Part shown: positions 44,301-56,500 of the stretch, piece by piece
Layout of the letters: each line of letters starts with the position of its first letter
Position numbering within the stretch: position 1 is the stretch's first letter
From: Adiantum capillus-veneris
Lineage: Eukaryota; Streptophyta; Polypodiopsida; Polypodiales; Pteridaceae
Direction: 5' to 3'
Assembly: GCA_014529385.2 (NCBI GenBank)
Contig: CM043965.1
Span: 61,893,433-61,957,432 of the forward strand
Length of the DNA stretch: 64,000 nt
The notes under the pieces: generated by a model
What the model was told of the DNA's origin: nothing
Seen by the model: only the letters and a program-made list of their open reading frames with translations
Database searches by the model: none
Translations under genes and position numbers: made by a program

Positions 44301-44864
44301 AGGGAAGTGTTGATGTTGACTGTGAACTTTGTAAATCACCATCCAATCACGAACTTTGTCGATACTTGAAAGCCCATCGGAAAAGACTGTCTCTAATCTG
44401 ATGAAGATAAATCATCAATTTGTATATAGAAAAAATATTTTATTAGATATTACTAACTTTGTGTGGCACAACCCTTTGTTGATGCCACTTTGGTAGTCAA
44501 AACTTTGCCGATAAACAAAGATCGAAGAGATACTTACTTTTGAAATCCTTTGAATTTTTTGAAACTTCGAGAGAAAGTGAGGGGGTGTGTTGTGGGCACA
44601 CTCCCTTAGTGGTGAAACCCTCAAGAAGGTGGCATTACCTTGGGTGCTTGAGTGAAAAAGGAAATGAAGCCAATGATTGAAGGCATCACAATAGAGAGAG
44701 ATTTTCTTGCATCGCTCTGTAGTGAGCTCGAGAGAGGGAGATGAAGAAGTATTTTTTTTCTCTCCTCCCCAGCGTGCTCCCAATGAGTTTAGCACTCGAC
44801 AATTTGGTGTATATTTCTCCACTTCTCCTCCTTCTCTATGAGGCAATTCCCACACATCTTCTTC

Positions 44865-44923
<59 letters not shown>

Positions 44924-45364
44924 CATGCACGCATTTTTTCCAAGAATAGTTACACAACTTGCTTTTGCTAAACTTAATAGCTCTAATAGCACTGTGAGAC
45001 GAGAATGTTTAGAACCCTCCTCTCCACCCAACCTCTACCCCTTTCTATAGGCATCCCCAAGCTTGGTTCAAACTAGCCCCTAGCGTGACAACTTGTACGG
45101 CTCAATCGTGTGGGGGTGAGACCGCTTGAAAAATTCACACCCCAAAAAGTGAAATGAGTTATTGAACATCATACTTGTTTAATGCATGTCTAAAGTAGAA
45201 TGAATATAATAGTTATCATGTACCCCTTCCATTTCGATCATCACAAACCTTATTAGTAAATGATTCATCATTTATTTTGCAAGCAATCAAATATTTTTGA
45301 AATTTAGTTTAAAAAACCTCCCTTTTTTCATTAGCAAAATGTGTATGCATCACTAAGGCCTCAC
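44301..45364. other. Probable Gyp-C 5' LTR region and non-coding sequence
   Basis: Holds a (GA)n run at 44867-44921. I cannot define LTR ends. ORFs here run through the microsatellite. Confidence 0.35.
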
Positions 45365-45668
45365 TCCTTTGGGGCAAGCCAAAAAAAAAAACCTACCAAC
45401 ATCCCCAACGAGTTTGTGATAGCTAGTAGGGAAAGGTCTACCGTGATCCCAGCCCCAACCAACTTACGACTGATGGTCAAGAGGTGAGAGTCAATCTAGA
45501 GACAGAAATTATGAGGAAAGATCTCAAAATCATGCAAGCTAGGCCTCCTTTGAGGCGAACATTTAGATGTCACATATTTCACATATGAAGATAGATTCCT
45601 AATTTTGAAAACGTCTTCACAAAAATATCAAAATTCACATTTGATTTAAGAAAGCAGTCAATTGATTT
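45365..45668 (-). repeat. Dispersed repeat X, inverted copy (left part)
   Basis: Reverse complement matches 29950-30061 and 30803-30935. Interrupted by Gyp-1b; the rest is at 51696-51935. Confidence 0.82.
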
Positions 45669-46245
45669 TGTCACAAACCAATGACGTGGCATGGCCAGCA
45701 ATACACACACAAACATCCTGGCAGGACTCGAAAAACGCACTGTAGGGCTGATATGGCAGCAGTGTATGGACATCCGGAAAATGCGGCACTGATCTACTGA
45801 CGTGGCTGAGTGTACGGACGCCTGCTTCTTGCGCTGACTGTACAAAAGTTCTACGCAAAAGCATGGCAAAATTTACGAAGCCAAAAATTGGCAGTTTTTC
45901 AATGCTTCTGGGCTACTTGCTTTATTTTAAAAGCTTTTAAAAATTGACTGCTTTTGGGGCTCTACTTTTTGGCATCCCTTGTAATGAATAAATAAGTGGG
46001 CAGGGCTCCTACTCTGCAGAGAATCTAGACGCAAAGTCTTAGAGTGAGACCCTCCCACTCCCTTGTACTTTGAGCACAAATTTAATACAAAAAGAAATAC
46101 CGAAAGGGGCACCAGTCTTTGGGGCCAGTATCTCTTGGCACGGAACTCCGTCGGGCATGTGTCGAATCTAATTGTGAACTGTTTTGAAGTGAATTCCTGT
46201 CGTGTTGCGGTAGATTCTTGACTTGGAGTGTCCAAGTATACTACA
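45669..46245 (+). repeat. Gyp-1b 5' LTR and PBS
   Basis: TGTCACAAACC...CTACA, followed by TGGTATCAGAGC at 46247-46258, complementary to initiator Met tRNA. Confidence 0.92.
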
Positions 46246-46451
46246 GTGGTATCAGAGCGCAACAAGATTCTTCTTCTATGGAGGATCTGATCCTTGTTAC
46301 ATCACACACAGCTTTTGGGAAAGAATCTACATGTCCCAACCCCGGACTTATTAGCCACTCCCACCCTTCATACATCGTGCATCGGGTGCGCACCCGTCTT
46401 CATGGCTCTGTCTTATAGGGCATAAAGCCATTAAAAAGCCCAGATTACACA

Positions 46452-47682
46452 TGGGTTCTAGTGAAGAATCTGATAGAGATGACACCTCTCAGTGGGAAGG
46501 CAAAGAAAAGTTGAAGATCCGGCGCGGGAACTGAAGAAAAGAATGAAGATTTGGGCAAATTTGTTTTTGGACAAGTTTGCCAAAAAAAGGAGTACAAACA
46601 TCAACCATTGAACAGATTGAATAAGTACTCCAGGGACCCGAGATTGGTAATACACCTGAATAATTACTTGATTAATAAGATTTACTCGAGATGGCGTGTG
46701 GCCATTGCTTCTTCTCTCAACCGAAAAGACAGACGAGTGCAGAAAGACATGGACAAGTGAAGCAAAAAGCAAAGCTTCGAAAAGGGCAAGAAAAAGGCAA
46801 AGAAGCCTTGATTTTGTCTTGTTTTTGACAGTTCTAACGAGGACTCGTCCTCAAATACTTCGGACTCCGACGATCACATGCTTTATGCAAAGAAGAAACA
46901 TTTTTATAAAGCCAACCAATATGACTTCCTTGAAGATAAAAGCAAGAAAGTAAAAGAATTTAAAGAAGGTGGACACTCGATTTGAACCCTTTCCGAGATG
47001 CTCAAAGATGGTGGTTCACTCTTCTACTGAGAAAAGAAGCTTTGGTTAAATGGTTGAAAGGATTTTTATTTCTTCTTGGCTGACTTGGGAGTACGAATGA
47101 GATATACGAACTACTTGGAATCATCTTCGGATGACCAAGGGAGATTCTTTGGATGCTTATTGTGAGAGATTTTGAAACTCTTTTCTCCCAGCCTCTTCAT
47201 TTATGAAGGTCTTGTTTAAGGAACAGATTGAGCGATTTTGCTGCGGACTTCCTACAGAGATCCGAGACTACTGTGTGAAATAGAAGTTGAATTCTTTTGA
47301 AGAATTGATGGATCATGTGAAACGGGGTTTTGCGATACCTTTGAAAAATTTGACTTACCCCACTGATGAGATCTTGACTCAGAGAACCCAAGAGACCTCT
47401 CATAATGAAAGTAGAAAGAGAAGGAGTTCCCAGAACAAAGAAATGAATGATACACGTCCCCGACAAAATCTTAGAGAAAGGGTTATCTATCTCAAAGAGG
47501 GGAAGTGTTTTGGATGCGAGGAACATGGGCACATCTCCGCAAAGTGTTCCAAAAAGGCACAGCAAGAACAGACTGCAGACAAGCCAGAGAGTTCTAGAGC
47601 AGCAGAGGAATGTGGCAGAAAGGTAGATGAAAACAAAACTCGCACCACATTGCGTGGGGCCCGAACCGAATCAAATGAATGA
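46452..47682 (+). pseudogene. Gyp-1b gag
   Basis: Probable ATG at 46452 (MGSSEESDRDDTSQWEGKEK), soon broken. The capsid part is traceable at 47090-47285 (SLDAYCERF, KEQIERFCCGLPTEIRDY). 47287-47682 is open: FAIPLKNLTYPTDEILTQRT, an RK-rich stretch and the knuckle CFGCEEHGHISAKC (perfect CCHC), ending soon after. Confidence 0.8.
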
Positions 47683-47713
47683 AAGTACAAAACTTTGCCG
47701 CTTTTAGGGCTAA

Positions 47714-48960
47714 GTGAAAGAACAAGAAACCCTCATTTTCTTTGATAGAGGAGCCAAGGCCAACTTTTTTCCACTTGAATTGGAGGCTCAATTTGGAATT
47801 ATGCCCGACAAGCTGAGGCCACAGGTGGAGGTAGTTCTAGCGGCACCTGGATGGGATGATGCCATTACACCAATCATTGGCAAACTTCATTTGCAATGTT
47901 AGGGGTGTTTAGGGACAAGGACTTCTACGTAATGCCCTTGGGAGGTTGTGACGTCCTCCTCAAAATCCCTTGGTACCATAATAACAATACCGTGGTTGAC
48001 TATCGGGCTGAGAAAGCAACTTTGACAAATGAAGGGCACAGAGATTGTACCTGATGAAATTTAGCTTCTTTCCTCAAATTTTTGGAGAGAACTGAATGAT
48101 GATTGCAGGTCGAATACGTTTTGACATAGAAAAAGAACGCCAAGATTTTCTCCACACTCATGCCGATTGCTTTTCAGAGGGCCTGCCAGGCGAGTTACCA
48201 CCAGCTTGTCCTGAGGGTCATACCATTGATTTGATACTCGGAAGCACACCACCGAATCAGCCACCTTACCGTGTGAGCCGAACCCAAAATGAAGAAATTA
48301 TGAACCAAGTGAAATACCTCTTGGAAAAGGGTCTTGTCCAAACCTAGTACTCCACCGTACTGCTCTCCAGTGTTGTTGGTTTTGAAGAAAGACGGATCTT
48401 TGGAGAATGTGCATCAATTATAGAGCTCTCAACAAAATTACCATCAAGAACAGATTTTTGATTCCTAGGATTGATGATATTATTGACCAACTACAAGGAT
48501 CCTCGTGGTTTAGCAGGATCGATTTGAAGAGCGGATATCATCAGATCTGAATCGCGCCAGGAGATATCTACAAGACAGCTTTTTGGACGACTTTTGGGTG
48601 ATTTGAGTTTTTGGTGATGCCTTTTGGCCTAACCAATGCTCCATCCACATTTAACCGGATGATGACACGATTTTTTGAGAGTACAGACTATTTGTTTGCA
48701 CTTTCTTTGACGACATTATTGTTTTTTCCAAGGATGAGGCAGAACTTAGAGAACATCTACTACAGGTCTTTTAGGCATTACGAGATCACACGTTGGTGAT
48801 TAATGCAAAGAAAAGTGAAATTTTCCTACCCAAGATACACTTTTTGGGACACATTGTCTCAGCAGCAACAGGAGTGCAGGGACCCGGCCAAGATAGAAAC
48901 TATCCATGATTGGGCCAATTTGAAGAATGTCCATGAAGCTTGGGCTTATGTTCGTACTAC
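47714..48960 (+). pseudogene. Gyp-1b protease and reverse transcriptase
   Basis: 47714-47902 is the protease (FFDRGAKANFFP; the usual D-x-GA context is kept), followed by the GCDVLL element near 47950. 48096-48347 is the RT linker (DHTIDL-like, [17 protein letters not shown]). RT motifs follow in broken frames: DGSL...[33 protein letters not shown] and, near 48700, FFDDIIVFSKDEA. Stops and frameshifts throughout. Confidence 0.82.
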
Positions 48961-48989
48961 AGGTGGTTCATCTGAAAGTTTGTAGAGGT

Positions 48990-49480
48990 TGCTTCCCCTT
49001 TGCATATGTTGACGTAGAAAGGAGTCCCTTTCTCATGGGGATCCATAGAGGTGACTGCCTTTCAAACATTGAAAGAGAAATTAACTACAAGACCAGTTTT
49101 GACTTTGCCGGACTTGCAGAAGTCATTTGAAGTATATTATGATGCTTGTGGTCGTAGTCTGGGTGCGGTCTTAATGCAAGAAGGCCATGTCATTGCCTAT
49201 GAGAGCCCTTTTTTTTCAAGGCCCAAATTGACAACACATATTTATGAGAAAGAGCTTTTCACAGTTATCGATGCTCTTACTCAGTGGTGACATTACCTAA
49301 TTGGAGTGGATTTTACTGTCTTCACAAACCACCAGAGTTTACGCTACTTCTTGTCACAGAAGCAGCTATTGGAAAAGTAGATGTGAAGGGCGAAGATCTT
49401 GTTACAGTTTCACTTCCAGATTGTCCATGTGAAGGACAGAAGAATTTGGTGGTAGATGCTTTGTCCCGAAAGCCGTTGCT
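48990..49480 (+). pseudogene. Gyp-1b RNase H
   Basis: 49051-49290 reads TAFQTLKEKLTTRPVLTLPD, YYDACGRSLGAVLMQEGH and YEKELFTVIDALTQW. It continues in another frame with the TDHQSLRYFL-equivalent region (49320-49350). Confidence 0.82.
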
Positions 49481-50260
49481 TCTGGCTATTTCCACGATAC
49501 ACCATAGGAGCTTCGAGGATATGGTCGATCAAAATTGTCACAAATACAAATTTTGCAGATATTTTCACTCGGACACGGAATGGGGAGGTAGTAACCGGAT
49601 ATTCATTTGGGATGGCTACTTGATGAAGAAAACCATGTTGTGTGTTACACAGCCATTGAGGAAAAAGGTTCTAACCGAATGTCACTGTCCACCTTTTACG
49701 GGTCATCGCGGCATTGCTACCACCTTGAAAGGTATAGAGAGATACTTCTTTTGGCTGAGACTCAATAAGGACATGGACGATTTTGTACGCAGTTGCTTGG
49801 TATGCCAGAAGGTCAAGTTTGACAGGCATAAAGCACAAGGATTGTTACAGCCTTTACCCATATCCACCCGCCCCTGGGAAAGTATTGCAATGGATTTCAT
49901 TTTTGATATCCCTAGAACACAGAGTGGGCACGATGGTATCTGGACTGTTATTGACAAATTTAGCAAGCAAGCTCATTTCATTCCAGTGAAGAAAACATTC
50001 AAGCCAAATCACTTAGCGAGACTGTTTATGGTCGAGATCTTTAGATTACATGGCATGCTTGAGACGATTGTCTCCGATAGAGACCCCTGATTCACAAGTT
50101 TGTTTTGAAAGGCTATTTGGGAGAACATTGGGACATGGTTATGGTTCTCATCATCATTCCACTTGCAGACTGACGGGCAATTAGATATTGCTAATTCAGT
50201 GGTACTGGATTTATTGAAGTCTTACATCTCAAATCAACAGACTCAATGGGAAAAGGAGAC
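49430..50260 (+). pseudogene. Gyp-1b integrase
   Basis: The 49284-50090 frame, in order: NLVVDALSRKP (RNase H end), ECHCPPFTGHRGIATTLKGI, CLVCQKVKFDRHKAQGLLQP, PWESIAMDFIFDIPRTQSGH, GIWTVIDKFSKQAHF and ETIVSDRDP. This holds the HHCC finger and two core aspartates intact. After a stop it continues HLQTDGQLDIANSVVLDLLK (glutamate position altered) to about 50255. There it jumps to [18 protein letters not shown], losing some 400 bp present in Gyp-1a at 8700-9120. Confidence 0.85.
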
Positions 50261-50409
50261 ATCATGTGAGTCTCTTGAAGCCTTTCAAAGGCGATGTGCC
50301 CGATGATGGGGAGCTTGATCAGCAACCCAGAATGGAGGAAAACAAGGAGATACTCATTCCAGAATAGATATTGGCATAGAAAGATAGGAAGATAAAAGGT
50401 AAAGTGATA

Positions 50410-50675
50410 TACGATTCTTGATTACATTTAAGAACTATCCCGCATTAGATGCGAAGTGGATGGAGGAGGTGGACTTGGCAGATACTCCTCAAATTGTGAA
50501 TCTTTACTTTGAAGCATTTAGTTTAGCATACTCTATTCCAAATCGAACCCTGAACTCAGCTTGGGTAGAATTTGGTGCAGCGGGTATGCACAAGAGGGAA
50601 GTCGCTCCACTCCTTTGTCAACAGATTGCCCCGATTTTTGATACTAAAGTCACTCATGTCTCTTTTGAGTTTTAG
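50410..50675 (+). pseudogene. Gyp-1b chromodomain and tail
   Basis: ITFKNYPALDAKWMEEVD, LADTPQIVNLYFEAF: chromodomain pattern as in Gyp-1a, in one open 85-codon frame but cut off from the integrase by deletion and frameshift. Confidence 0.7.
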
Positions 50676-51123
50676 GGATACTATGGGCTGACAATATTCT
50701 GCTGTAACGACTTTATGAACCGAAATTCCTGATAATATGATTTTGGTTTGTTTTTGACTTGTTTAAGTGCAGGAACTGATAGATGAAATGACTGCAACAT
50801 TTTGGTATGAAAGATCTCGATAGACATGTTTGCAATAAGGATTAGTCAATCGGGCATCTATGAGGTCCCGAGTGGATCCAGATGTGATTGCTAAATATGT
50901 TGCCGATTAATCATGGTCTAAGATCCGAATAAATTTTTGAATGTGATTTGTCATTTGATGTCCTATGATGTCAAGTGATGTGAGTGGCGATTCGTACATG
51001 GGCTAGATGTGTTGTTCCTATTGCGTTGGTACTAACAGTTAGTGTCTGCTAAGACAATTTATGGCCTCTATCTGTTTTACAGGCGTAATCAAGGGAAATT
51101 ACAATGCTTTCAAGAGGGGGGTA
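50676..51123 (+). other. Gyp-1b 3' UTR and polypurine tract
   Basis: Non-coding, collinear with 9500-9973 of Gyp-1a. Ends with AAGAGGGGGG at about 51112-51121 before the LTR. Confidence 0.75.
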
Positions 51124-51695
51124 TGTCACAAACCAATGATATGGCATGGCCAGTAGTACACACACACCCTGGCAGGACCCAAAAAACTCAGTGGAGGGCT
51201 GGCGTGGCAGGTGTGTAAGGACACCTAGAAAATGCGGCGCTGATCTGCTGATGTGACTAAGTGTGCGGACACCTGATTTTTGTGCTGACTGTACGATAGT
51301 TTTACGCAAAAGCAGGAAAGAATTTACAAAGCTGAAAATTGGCAGTTTTTGAATGCTTTTGGGCTACTTGCTTTATTTTAAAATCTTTTAAAGATTGATT
51401 GCTTTTGGGGATCTGCTTTTTGGCATCCCTTGTAATGCATAAATAAGTGGGCAGGGCTCCCACTCTACAAAGCATTTGGATGTAGAGTCAGAGAGTGAGA
51501 CCCTCCCACTCCCTTGTATTTTGAGCACAAATTTAATACACAAAAAAATACCGAAAGGGGCGCCAGTCTTTGGGGCCAATATCTCTTGGCACAAAACTCC
51601 GTCCGGCCGGTGTCAAATCAATTGTGAACTATTTTGAAGTAAATTCTTGTCGTGTCACGGTAGATCCTTGACTTGGAGTGTCCAAGTCTATTAGA
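51124..51695 (+). repeat. Gyp-1b 3' LTR
   Basis: 572 bp, TGTCACAAACC...TTAGA; the final CA has decayed. Confidence 0.9.
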
Positions 51696-51935
51696 AATTT
51701 CATGAATAAGAAACTTTTTAAATAGATTATAATCATGATACCCATAAACTTCATTCAAGGCATATCATGAAGAGCATAATTGGTGAAATTGCCTCTCCCT
51801 TGAAATCATAGTGGTCCCTTGACTATGTTTCACTTACCTATTGAACGTATTTGAATCTGTGTAAAAGTCTGATGGCATCTCCAAGCTTTGGCATTACCAC
51901 TCTTGTTAATTATGTTTCTTGCATTACTAAGCATT
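51696..51935 (-). repeat. Dispersed repeat X, inverted copy (right part)
   Basis: Reverse complement matches 29722-29945. Confidence 0.82.
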
Positions 51936-52164
51936 TAAAAAGATATCGACGTTGCTTGCTCAATGATTTTTGACAAATAGTCGGACTTGATAAATGCCAA
52001 CTATGCTATAAATGGTCATACCGACAATAATACCAATGTTAATACCAACAAAATGGGGCAAAAATGTCACTAGCTAGCTCCTATGTTTTAAAATGCGTCA
52101 ATGACAAAATGATTCTCAAAAGATGTAGGCTTCCACTGCTTCAAAAAGACACAAATCATGTCCT

Positions 52165-53285
52165 GTCGTTCAATGATAGATAAGAGTCGTGCAAATGGTA
52201 AAAAAAAGTGTTATCAAATGACACCATTTAGCCCCATGTTCTTGCTAGCTCATTTGAGCTCGTGCCGGAAAGAGAGAGAGAGAGAGAGAGAGAGACCAAA
52301 TGTAGAGACTTCGCTAGATGTATAGACCTCACATAACCCTAGCCCCCCCCCCCCCCCCTTTAAACTCTCTTGTTGTTTCTCTTTTTCTCCCAAGCGTGCG
52401 CACACACACACACACACACAAAATCAGTAGTAGTAGATTTACACACTCACATACTATCACACACACACACACACAAACACCAAAGACAGATGCATAGAGA
52501 CTCACATACTATTGAGAATTTTAAAAAATTATTTTTAGATTTATCTCAAAGTTAGGGATTTTTTTCATTTCCCTTTCTATTTGAGTACTTGTTGTTTAAT
52601 TAGTTTTGATTTAGTATGCACACACATGTACATACACAAAAAAAAAAGAAACATGCATAAAGACAAAAAATTATGATTTTTATCTCTTTTTTTATGGATT
52701 TGAGCTATTATTTGTAAATTTGTGCAATAATTATGATTTCTTGACATTCAATCTGATATTTGATTACCAGTTATTATTTAATTAGTTTGGTTTAGTATAC
52801 TTAACTTGTAACTAAGTTTTTGTTAATTACGTTTTGTTAAGTTGGATTTCTTAGTTTAGGATTAGTTCAAAATTTAAGACTTGTTTAGATTTTGGAATTT
52901 AATGCTTTAAAGTTTCAAGTTAGTTTACGGTTTAAGAAGTTACGATGTAGTGTAATTTAGTTTAGAGTTAATTTAAGGTTTTTAGATATTAGGACACATA
53001 TTAAGGTTAAAATTAGTTTAGGATTTAGAATTAGATTTGACTTTAGGGTTTAGTGTTAAGTTATTGTTAAGAGTTTATTCTTTAGTGTAATTGAATTTAG
53101 AGTTCGTTTAAGGTTTTAAAAATTTTGTTTCTAAATTAAGCTTTAAAGTTAGTTTATGATTTATGATTGGTTTTGAGATTCGGGTTAGTTTAGGTTTGTG
53201 CCTTAGTGTTTTAGAGCTTAGGGATAGCTTACATTATAGAGTTAGTTTATGGTTTAGGATTTACATTAGTCTATTTTGGTGTTAG
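52165..53285 (-). repeat. Dispersed repeat Y, inverted copy
   Basis: Reverse complement is collinear with 18490-19604 joined to 24369-24480, including short GA and CA runs and the TTTAGGGTTTAG-like section. Serves as the empty site for Copia-A. Confidence 0.88.
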
Positions 53286-53399
53286 TTTAGGGATCAAAAA
53301 AATTGCTTTGTATGAGATGATGCAAATTTGACAATAACTGGATAAAAGGATGAATAGGTGGTACACTAGCTACCTGTCTTTTGGATTGGTAGCTACCAC

Positions 53400-53780
53400 A
53401 TGGTAGCAAGATCCAAGCGATCAAAGTTGAAATCTAGTGATACAAAGGAAACATGCCTTGAATTTTTCAAAAGATCCATCTTCTTTGACTTTTGTCTTAT
53501 ACATCCACTAACACTTAATGGCCATATGGTGAGGAGCCAATTTAGTCACTATCCATGTACCTTTAGAAATACGAGAATCGTAGTCCCATAACCTTTTGCC
53601 ATTGATCCTTTTACATAGAAGAAAAAGATTCACTATAGGTGATGGGATCTTAAAAACTAGAGATAGTGTTATCAATGATATCTTTATCCTGAACATGAGA
53701 GGAACCATGTTGTAAATCAATAGGTAGATCAACATCAATATTGGTAACATTCAAATTTATAATTGTGAACTGGGGATCTA
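53400..53780 (-). pseudogene. Copia RT N-terminal scrap
   Basis: The minus strand reads LLCKRINGKRLWDYDS, then YKTKVKEDGSFEKFKACF, the copia KWVYK...DGS.EK.KARLVA element. Frameshifted and isolated. Confidence 0.6.
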
Positions 53781-53954
53781 CTTTCTAAAAAGAGTTTCAT
53801 CATAAAAAGAGAATGGAAACGCCTAAATCAAAGAATTAATATTTTCAGCATCATCAATGGACCATGTAGCTCCCATAAGTTGATCAGTGAAAAAATCTTA
53901 CAATTCATGATTACTTTCTTGGAAAATTATGTATCTTTTGGAAACATCAAAATG

Positions 53955-53982
53955 ACACACACACACACACACACACACACAA

Positions 53983-54059
<77 letters not shown>
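53955..54059 (+). repeat. Compound (CA)n(GA)n microsatellite
   Basis: CA run 53955-53980, GA run 53983-54059 with one interruption. Confidence 0.97.
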
Positions 54060-54061
<2 letters not shown>

Positions 54062-54379
54062 AGAGATACACTATGAATTCTTTGAAATACTGACTCATAT
54101 TGAGGCAAAGTTAATATATATACGTGAGACCAAGCTAGGTAGAGTGAGTTGTATACAACTCCAACAATGCATGGTGCATAGTGTCTTATAAGATTACAAC
54201 AAAATGTGTACAAAACTACCATACAATATAGATTCTAATGTATAAAGAGTGAAACTGAGAGAGCTCCAAGCTCCAAGTGCAAGAGAATGAAGCGTGACTC
54301 ATTGAGGCCTTGATAAGAATTTTTGCATTCTCTGGTCATTTGAACAATGTTCAATCATGATAGTATCTTTGCTTATTTC

Positions 54380-55870
54380 ATATCAAACATAATGATAGTG
54401 CACTTTATTATGCTTTGACCTACTATGGTGAACGAAGTCTTTTACGAGACTAATAGCATTGTGATTATCACACCATGAGGGTATACATGAAAGAGAAGAA
54501 TGACCAGTATCAATGAAATTTTGTCAAAACCAAATCAATTAATGAGATGGAAGCAATGTGCAACATATTCAAACTGAATTGTATAAATTCAACACAACAT
54601 TGATTCTTGTCGATATAAGACAAGTATTAACAAAAAATAAATTGCAAGTAGTAGATTGTAAACATAAATGTAAGCTAACCCAATCTTCATCTATGTAACC
54701 TAAAAGAGAATCTAGTGTCAATTATCCTTGATAAACCTCATAGAAACATGTAGTCCCTTTCAAGTGTCTATTTCTACAAACATGAGTCTCAATGCCAAGA
54801 CATGAGTGAAGATCCACCGTATTATATATTGATGCCAAGAAGTTCTTGACTTGTTGAAGAAATACAAAATCATTAGAAACACACGTTCTTTGAAAAAACT
54901 ACCATCTTTGCATTTTATATATGATTTGGGGTTAAAAAAGCAAAAGATAAATCCATAAGAGGTAAGGAAAAGGTCAAACTTTGTATACTAGATTTGTAAA
55001 TCTTGTTTGAGATTGTATCATACCCTATGAAGTCAAGCAACAAGGTCCTCCTTTGCTGAAATAACAAATATTTATAGCTACTCCATATAATCTTTTTTGT
55101 TTAGATCATCATTTAAAGAATATGTTTGCATGTCCATTTGGTGAGTCTCTAAATCAAATTGAACATCAAATGCCAACAAGACTCAAATAGGCTAGTAATG
55201 CAAACAACTATTGGAAATGTTTCTTAATAATCATTGCCATTAATTTTCAAATAACCTTTGGTAATTATATGTGCCTTTAATCTATCAAAAGATCCATATA
55301 ATTGTACTTTTGTATTATACACACACTTATTCTTAATGGTTGTACGACCAAGAGGTAGCTCAATCTGTATTCATGTATCTTTAGAGCAAAGAGAATCATA
55401 CTCTCCTTTCATAATAGCCTCTTTTCATTGATCCTTTTATAGATATGAGATAGATTAACTAAAGGTATCCTGCCTCTGGCTCTTTGGCTCTTAGCTACAT
55501 ATAGATCCCTATAATACAAGTGTGTCTGGCACTTTGCTAGGGAACAAAGTCTTTGATTTAGGTTCCTTTTCGGGTTGCTGTGTGTTGACATGAACAAAAG
55601 AAACATAAATAAAGAATGTTTGAAGCCATCAATAACTTACCTTGTCCTGGATAGAGTAGTTGGTTTTATAGCAAAAACATAAACAATTAGTAAGGGGAAC
55701 AAAGTCCATCTTACTAGCATGACATGCATGCTACGTAGAAAAAGAAAGTAGAAGCCCTTGGCTACAATGACGGTCTCAAGAGTTTGAGATGATACCAAAA
55801 GTGCCTTGCACAATCTACACCGGCATGGATACATCACAATTTGTCATTGGCATACATAAAATGTGAGCTT
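54380..55870 (-). pseudogene. Copia-C: heavily decayed RT and RNase H
   Basis: Minus-strand traces in copia order: an RT start near 55470-55230, a GNDYEETFPIVV-like block with a stop near 55245-55210, GYIDEDW near 54690 (RNase H YxDADW), and CDNHNAISLVKDFVHHSRSK near 54480-54420. Many stops and frameshifts; no LTR defined. Confidence 0.6.
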
Positions 55871-55904
55871 ATACCCCTACTTTTCCAAATTCCCAAAGCA
55901 CTTT

Positions 55905-56500
55905 GAAAGTATTTTTGAACCACTTTCTAGTGGTTAAGATAGCACTTGCCAGTGGTTTTGAGCCTTTTGCTAGTGGTTAAGATAGCACTTGCCAGTGGTT
56001 AAGAACCTCTTGCGAGTGGTTCAGAACCACTTGTAGTGGTTAAGATAGCCTTTTGCCAGTGGTTCAAAACCACTTGCTAGTGGTTTAGATAGCACTTGCA
56101 AGTGGTTTTGAACCACTTTCCAGTGGTTAAGATAGCACTCGCTGGTGGTTTAACACCATTTGCTAGTGGTTAAGATAGCACTTGATAGTGGTTCATCAAA
56201 ACCACTTGCTAGTGGTCTCTGGTGGTTTAAAACCATTTGCTAGTGGTTAAGATAGCACTTGATAGTGGTTCATCAGAACCACTTGCCAGTGGTTTAGATA
56301 GCACTTGCAAGTGGTCTATGAGATCAAAACTACGCATACAAGCAAGTGGTTCTAAAGCACTTGAAAAGTACTTCTAGATCACTTGCTAGGTCTTCTCCTC
56401 CGCTTGCAAGTGCTTTGAAGCGGTTTGGAAAAGGTTCTAAACCACTTGTTAGTGGTTTAGATAGCACTTGTAGGTGGTCAATGATATCGAAACTACCTAT
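55905..56500 (+). repeat. CTAGTGGTT minisatellite
   Basis: More than twenty degenerate occurrences of CTTGC(T/C)AGTGGTT linked by AAGATAGCA, with a loose higher-order period of about 43 bp. Not open in frame for long. Confidence 0.88.

Larger units (their letters stand above)
45669..51695 (+). mobile_element. Gyp-1b: full-length Ty3/gypsy chromovirus (6.0 kb), defective
   Basis: LTRs of 577 and 572 bp, initiator-Met PBS, gag-PR-RT-RH-IN-chromodomain, polypurine tract. Target duplication GATTT (45664-45668) against AATTT (51696-51700). The empty site is visible in the plus-strand X copy near 29945. LTRs are visibly diverged (mid to high 80s percent by eye), so it is old. All genes are broken and part of the integrase C-terminus is deleted. 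Confidence 0.93.

Noticed and set aside
52840-53285. Interstitial telomere array
   Set aside because: Perfect TTTAGGG heptamers are rare and not in tandem; only a loose resemblance remains.
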